From positions 6,185 to 33,841 of the forward strand of contig NMRA01000885.1 in the NCBI GenBank assembly GCA_002633005.1: a stretch of DNA of 27,657 bases, read 5' to 3'. Source of the DNA: Phoronis australis (lineage: Eukaryota > Phoronida > Phoronidae). This document shows positions 21,356 through 27,657 of the stretch, piece by piece. Under the pieces are notes generated by a model. The model was not told the origin of the DNA. It searched no databases and was given only the letters and a program-made list of their open reading frames with translations. The translations under genes were made by a program, and so were the position numbers. How positions within the stretch are numbered: position 1 is the stretch's first letter; each line of letters begins with the position of its first letter.

Positions 21356-22720
21356 GTATGTTACCGGTGTAGACTTCTGTTTGTGGTAATTGCTTCTGAC
21401 TAGAATAAAGTGTGAATACTAGTTTTGGAAATTCGTCTAACTTTGCAAAGCAGTTGGTTGATAAGTAACATTAATTAAAATCATTTGCTTAAAATGTGAA
21501 GAAATCTAGAAAATGACTGTACAATCTACAGTAGATAGCACCCAATTCCTTGATCTGAATACATGATGAAAAATCAGTCCATGTTTTTAAGAATTTATGT
21601 AAAACAAAACATTGAACGCTTGGAAATAGTAATTGCTGGAACATTGTCATCCCAGGTATCCATGACTTGATATAAATTGTAAGATCTGTTTTAGTAATTG
21701 AAATAGGGAAGTCATGGTTGAGTCGACAAACTGTTGTTTTTTGTATTTTTTATCTCATTGGCCACCATATATATGCTTCTGTACAGGTCTTTTCAGTTCT
21801 AACTGACAATAACCAAACAGACGCAATGTAGAAAATGTCCTCACACTATGAAATGGTCTATGAACTGCAAATGATGTAATTTTCTATTTCCATTTGACTG
21901 TAATTGCTTTTGGTTACACTTTTGTCAGTTAACCAATATTTTCTAAATACACAGATTCATCGGTAAGGTCCTACATATCGTTAAATTATTTTTACAAAAC
22001 TTCAGAACATAATGCTTTTGTTTATCTCTAACTTTAATTTCTTGTCTGACATCAAACTATCAGATCTCTTCATTGGTTTTGCGTAAGTACTAGGACTGTC
22101 AGTCTTCTGATGCATGCTGCGTTGAGTGCTGTGTAGGACCAATGCTGCTTACTGATGAACTAATGGAGACCATTTCTTCCACACGCATACCCACATTGAT
22201 GGCAAAACCACTGCTGCCCCCTTTTGTTTCAGCTAACCAAGATTAGCCTGAAGGGGAATTTCAGGGCCTCTGAAAACGGAGAGCTATGAGGTGAGGTGTC
22301 TGCCTCTAGTAGTCAAGCTGACAACTCAATGCTTTGAAAATATGAATTGAATAAACTAGTGGCTAGTTCATTTACACTTTGACCTGAACTGTCATTTTAG
22401 TTGCTTTGTAGGTAGGCAGCTGTCAGCTTGTATGTTTCAGTCAACAGGCAGTCTTTAGTTACAGCTGACTATGTCAACTTTGTCATGAACATCTACTGTA
22501 CATTTCTGTTACCACACTTTGCGTGAGCCTGCTGTGAGGCCATTACACAAACAAACCATGACTAGTACTACTCTGGTGGTCCATCAATTTTGAAATGAAC
22601 AGCTTGGGTAACACCACACTCATCCAGTATTATTTCTTTTTATGTCTACTATAATTACTACAATTTATCTTTTTATGTCCACTATTAATACTGCCATTAT
22701 TTTGGACAGACTTTTGCATC
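21356..22720. other. No recognisable gene
   Basis: AT-rich, no long frames. CAG/GT pairs occur but are not accompanied by open frames. Short similar phrases (TTTTTATGTCTACTAT and TTTTTATGTCCACTAT at about 22638 and 22671) are a minor local repeat. Confidence 0.35.
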
Positions 22721-23239
22721 CTTGTGGGTGCAGCTAGTATGCAACCGAGACCCCATGTATTGTGTGCAGTCCTGCTGCCTAGAAGTCTGCTAGTAGAATA
22801 AGCATTGGAGCTCAGTTGTCTTTCTCAGTCTGCGAGTAAATGTTAGTTTTTCAAGTTGTCTGAACTTAGACAACAAAATCTTGGCCTTGTAATGCAATGC
22901 TCTTGTGAAAATAGTCCACATCTGGATTGCCGAAATGTGAGAATTGCCCATTCTAATGTTGACCCTACTAAATTGAAAAAGAATCTGTAGTCATGGAGAC
23001 TGTGGTATAGTGACAGTAAGGTACTGTTTGGAAATACCGGCAAAGGGAGAAATTTAAATTAGCAGTGAAGCTCACAGGGTTGAGTTGAATTATGTCCAGG
23101 TCTGCCAACTGTTGACATGTTGGTGTGTTTTTCAAAGGGGATATTATAAATCCAGGATTATGGGTGTCGGACAAAATCTGACAAACAAATGAAATTGTAT
23201 TTCCTCAAATTTCTAAACAAAGTAAATTTTATTTTATAT
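22721..23239. repeat. Direct duplication, copy A (ends at the N)
   Basis: Starts CTTGTGGGTG and matches 23241-23816 nearly throughout, with a 46-bp gap close to its start, a few short insertions/deletions and scattered single changes. It ends at TTTTATTTTATAT, exactly before the N at 23240. No gene is supported in it; the minus-strand frame at 22843-23043 is repeated in copy B only because the DNA is. Confidence 0.9.
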
Positions 23240-23240
23240 N
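23240..23240. other. Single undetermined base (assembly join)
   Basis: The only N in the window. It lies exactly between the two copies of the duplication, which suggests a contig join and not a true ambiguous base. Confidence 0.9.
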
Positions 23241-23816
23241 CTTGTGGGTGTCGTGGGATGGATAACTTTCAATTTCAGCCTATGCGTGCAGCTAGTATGC
23301 AACCGAGACCCCATGTACAGTATTGTGTGCAGTCCTGCTGCCTAGAAGTCTGCTAGTGGAATAAGCATTGTAGCTCAGTTGTCTTTCTCAGTCTGCGAGT
23401 AAATATTAGTTTTTCAAGTTGTCTGAACTTAGACAACAAAATCTTGGCCTTGTAATGCAATACTGTTGTGAAAATAGTCCACATTTGGATTGCCGAAATG
23501 TGAGAATTGCCCATTCTATTGTTGACCCTACTAAATTGAAAAAGAATCTGTAGTCATGGAGACTGTGGTATAGTGACAGTACGGTACTGTTTGGAAATAC
23601 CGGCAAAGGGAGAAATTTAAATTAGCAGTGAAGCTCACAGGGTTGAGTTGAATTATGTCAAGGTCTGCCAGCTGTTGACATGTTGGTGTGTTTTTCAAAG
23701 GGGATATTATAAATCCAGGATTATGGGTGAAAATTCTTAGTGTCGGACAAAATCTGACAAACAAATGAAATTGTATTTCCTCAAATTTCTAAACAAAGTA
23801 AATTTTATTTTATATA
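23241..23816. repeat. Direct duplication, copy B (starts at the N)
   Basis: Begins CTTGTGGGTG, the same word that begins copy A at 22721, and runs to TTTTATTTTATAT at about 23816, after which unique sequence (AATGGGC) continues. It has 46 bp near its start that copy A lacks, plus small insertions such as CATGTACAGTATTG versus CATGTATTG and an extra ~13 bp at about 23728. These differences look allelic in kind. Confidence 0.9.
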
Positions 23817-26800
23817 ATGGGCTTTTGAAAAATATAATAACATCCTCAATTTTGGCACTTATTTTTGGCCAAAATCGATAATTTTACCATAATTTATTTT
23901 TCCCTTGTGCGGTGAGTGTGTTTAGAAAATTAATACCATTTAACCCAGACAATTTTAATTTTCATCATCTCCCGATTGTCATCACTTGTCAATATGTTGT
24001 ATTGTTGTGTGTCTGTGGATTTGAGACTGTTACCAAATTACCATACTTGTACCTACATGTAGTCAAGACCTATTCCTGGAGACTTACCTGTCAATTGTTT
24101 TAGTGTAGTAAGCATGTCTGAGAGACTCTGTCTCTAGAAATTATTTATTTCGGAATTTTAATTTAGAAATAATGCTAATATATGGTTATCACTTACTAAC
24201 ACCTTGACGTAGAACTGAACGGTTCTAGGAATCTCAGTTTACTAAATAGTAAAAACTGGTTACATTTTATCCTTAATAATCGGATTTTCCATTGAGTTAT
24301 TGTTTACTGTTTTTACTAACTACATGCTTTAAGTAGCAGAGGTAAATCCATGCAGTTCAGGTGAAAATGCTGATAAAAGAAAGTGCAAAAAATAAGTTAA
24401 ATACCCAGTTACGCTGTGCCAAAATTAACATGATGTAGTTTTTAACTACCACCAAGATTATTAATTTCCATGGGTACCGTATTTCTCCATCTATTTAGCA
24501 TGCTATCTCGGCAAAAAGGTGAAATTTTATTTTGTCAAATTTCTCAGGAAAAATAAAATATAGAAAATTTATTGTTGGCTACATAAGTACCCTGTCATAA
24601 CAAATTTGTCAATATTTCCAATATTTGTCAAAGAAGGTAATCAGTGTTTGAAAAAGAGAAAATTGACAATTTTGATGATTATTTTTGTGTGTTGATTTTA
24701 CAAGTTAACAATTAACATTGCTCAATACGTAGGTGATATTTCTTATAATGGCAGTCCTGATATAACCTCTGTATAGAGTTTCCCCCAGTCTCGGTGTCAT
24801 ACCTGCCTCTATCTGAGTGGAGCACCTTGGCATAAATGTGTATGTGCAAGTATTCAAATACAGTGCGGAATGCTGGATTAGATTATCACAGGGTTCAAAA
24901 TCTATAACAAGTTTGGAACTGTCATCATTATCATTCTCCCTTACACCCAGTCAACTTTCGATGGGCCCCAGTGACAATGGATGAGATGGGGTCCCAATTT
25001 CAATCTCCCAGGTTGTCATAATTTTCCAACAGCCCTCTTTCGGTACCCCGCACTGCGGGTTTTAGCGCCCATGTGACAACGAAATAGGATCCCTACATGT
25101 ATTTCACGTGAGGCCCTACTTGTAATTTGTAGCTTATTTAGCTGTGTAATTAGGTAAACTGGCAGTGCAGGCAGGACACTGTGTTCAAGGTGACACTGAG
25201 TTCTACTTTGGCATTGTTGACCTCTTACATATTTCTAGCTTAGTGGTACTTTTAGATGCATTTTGTGTTAGCCTCGCCTGCTAGTTGCGGCGCTCAAATA
25301 GGAATATGCTCTTCAAACACTGAGTAAATATCATCATATATACGGGAAGTTTGTTGTATGTTGAAATTTGTTAGTGCTTATTTGACTGCTAATTGCTAAC
25401 ACGTTTATATGTTGATCTTAATAAAGAACAGAAATTTGATATAAACTTTTGTCTTTTCAACTTTTAGAGTCTGAGCTCAGGTAAGCTTATTCAAATGGAT
25501 TGGTCATACGAAAGGTCCTTCAATTATCTACTTTAATTAAATTCTGCATGAAAGAGATCACATTTTGAGTTTGAACTCTACAAGATTGAAGTTACAAAAT
25601 TTTGCAAGACACCATTACGCCATTTTCATGTTAGTTGTAGACGAAAAACAATGCTACAAAAAGTTTTGTTGTTAAAGGGATGTTATCGTTTTGATGGTAG
25701 ATCGAAAACTTTTTTGGAGTTGTTGGGATTGTCGTTTTGATGTACAGAGCTTTAAAATTAAGTTCGTAGTCACGTTTTGGGATTTTATTACGGAATTTTG
25801 TTTCTCGCCTGTTTCTGTCAGACATTTGTTACAAGCGGTATTATTCAGACGTGAGATCCAGTTCAGGTTCAATTTCGCGATGACACTCATCACATTACTT
25901 TCAATGCTGTTGATGTTGCTTAAATTCAAGTAACCAGCATTTTATAGGGTTTCGAACCTCTACGAAATACTTTTATTATAGGCGTAAATTCATCTACGAA
26001 ATGGTGCTTATTTTCATAGAATCTCCCAACAAAGGGATCCCTGGTAATCATGCTTATTCACACAAAACCGTCCAGCTATTTAAATATTTGAGTGTGGAAT
26101 ACCGTCGAAGGAATCGCGATTAGCAAATCAATTATATGTATGGGAACCAGCTCACAGCTGGGATTCAATCAGTGGTCCCGCATAGACAAGGGGTCGACGA
26201 TCTGAAACTGATGGAATTTTGAAGGCCCATACAATGTACATGTATATGTAGGCCTACATGTAAAACAAAAAGGCGCAAATACTGAGAAGCCCAGGGCGTA
26301 CATGTATATAAGGAAATCGGTTAGCGAATGAACAATTTTCAATTTGAAGAGAAATGCTCTAATAAAGCTGTTGTAAGCCAGAAAACCGCTTAAATAAACA
26401 TTGTCCCGCGTCCCATTTTGACGTCTCTTGCTGACTTTCATTTTCTGAAACTTCCCGCTATGGATTGATAATCAGATAATGCAACGTGGCTCTAGTACTA
26501 TGTGAGGTCCGTGTACATTTAATTTGTGAATAACCTAAAAATTCCTAGACTAGACCCATGGTTAAACAATTGAAGTGTCCGTTTTTGTCGTGATATAACA
26601 GCAACTCGGCTGAAAGGTCTTAAAAATGTCCTAAACACGGTTTACGGTTTTGTAGTTAATAAAACAAAGAAACAGGTTTTGCAAGTTTTGAGCGAAAAAC
26701 GAAGGTTTGTGGAAAGTACAGCATTTTCCGTGAAAAAATGTGATTTATTTCAAAATTGCAGTTACGTGCTAACGAACCCCTAAAACAGTGGTTTCAGGCA

Positions 26801-27657
26801 CAAGATATGATTCTCTCATTTCCAAGGCTTTTAAAAATATTTTGCTTGATGGGTTAACTGCTAATACTTATTTTAAAAATGTCTGGCAACGAAGGTTGAG
26901 AGTGACAACTGAGATTCTTTGTGTCACAGTGTACTCTTGCAGAAAAAATTTGGAATCACACGTAAAACTGTTGTGTTAGATAAATTGGTGTAACTGTTAA
27001 ACTTTGCCTTTTATTCATATTCCGTTATCCCCAATTCGTTCAGTTTTAAGGTAATTGTCGTTTTGGGATTATTGCTGGATGAGGATGGCTTAGCGAAGTT
27101 TTTAGGTTTGAGCAGAATTATGAAGCAATCATTTTTGTTTTTTTGTTTTTATTACAAATTGCCAATACTCACTGTTGTCCGCCAATAATTCACCGCAACC
27201 AGTTCAGGTGACTTTTTCACTTAAATACACTTAAAGTAGTGTCAATTTGTTAGTATGGGCTAGATCAACCAGTAAAGTTCTTATCTTCGATGTGAGAGTT
27301 ATGGTTTTGATTCCACGCAATTCAATGCTCGTTTCAATGAAAGATTTTCTCTCCAGTAGTGTCCCTTTCTAAATCAAACAGTCGTGTGTCAATTCTGACG
27401 TAATTTGAATGGGGCTTTTGCATTGGAAATGTTACCACCTGATCAAGAGTGCTCTCGAAAATAGAGACATTTTCCATGAATATTGCGAACGGACTACACA
27501 AACAGACCCTTGTCTTTGTGAAGAGCATGTGTATTTTCATTAACGTCACTGGAGATTTCAACTACGATAGTTTTAACCTTAAAAGGTTTAGATTTGCAAA
27601 ATGTGTTCTATTAAGTTTTTACCTGTAGCTACTTGTCTCCCAATCCTTATTATCAGA
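23817..27657. other. AT-rich region without supported gene
   Basis: Only short frames (up to ~90 codons) with no recognisable motif. A possible 13-base microexon (AGTCTGAGCTCAG, 25468-25480) lies between a long pyrimidine-rich acceptor and GTAAGC, which alone is weak evidence. Palindromic TACATGTA words cluster at 26230-26310 (several copies within 80 bp). I find no RNA gene, CRISPR array or complete transposon. Confidence 0.35.

Noticed and set aside
22843-23043. Minus-strand frame repeated at 23406-23606, looking like a conserved gene pair
   Set aside because: Both lie in the two copies of the assembly-linked duplication, so conservation reflects the same DNA; no motif or start context supports a gene.
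25631-25933. Overlapping frames on both strands (up to 85 codons)
   Set aside because: Open on both strands by chance in AT-rich DNA with no domain or splice evidence.
26230-26310. Cluster of TACATGTA palindromes as a regulatory site
   Set aside because: This word is common genome-wide in several marine invertebrates, and there is no nearby gene to regulate.

Overview
This window looks like nuclear DNA from an invertebrate animal, probably marine, although the species cannot be named. The evidence is sparse short exons with GT/AG splice signals, long AT-rich non-coding stretches, and several classes of metazoan retroelement (a Ty3/gypsy LTR element, a Penelope-like element and Tx1/L1-type and CR1/Jockey-type LINEs). 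There are no bacterial-style operons. One N and a suspicious local duplication show that it is a draft assembly.

Layout. About 1-400 is a C-rich dispersed repeat abutting a CR1/Jockey-type LINE fragment (397-540, minus). A decayed Tx1/L1-like LINE (endonuclease, reverse transcriptase, C-terminal zinc-binding part) lies on the minus strand at 1545-4903. A tandem array of ~150-bp units lies at 7270-7737. The 3' end of a second Tx1-like LINE is at 8020-8995 (minus), next to a GC-rich inverted-repeat element candidate at 8971-9801. A plus-strand exon at 10237-10413 resembles part of a CDKL-family protein kinase (closest to CDKL5), but it carries an in-frame stop and a frameshift. Candidate plus-strand exons of an unidentified host gene are at 12749-12858, 19398-19500 and 20009-20124, and their phases are mutually compatible.

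The centre of the window is a nested transposon. A 4757-bp Ty3/gypsy element (13612-18368, minus, 178-bp identical LTRs, CTTCA target duplication) is inserted in the GIY-YIG endonuclease region of a 5'-truncated Penelope-like element (about 13308-19041, minus). That element has its own inverted terminal repeats, a degenerate hammerhead-ribozyme-like motif and a probable 13-bp target duplication. Both elements lie antisense between two candidate host exons, so the stack probably sits in an intron.

The right third (about 21.4-27.7 kb) has no gene I can support. It contains a near-identical ~520-576-bp direct duplication whose boundaries coincide exactly with the single N at 23240, which is best explained as unmerged haplotype overlap in the assembly.

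I do not see a new defence, biosynthetic or regulatory system. The most informative signals are the nested elements with readable histories, the tRNA-Leu-like sequence extending well beyond the gypsy primer-binding site, and the probable assembly artefact.
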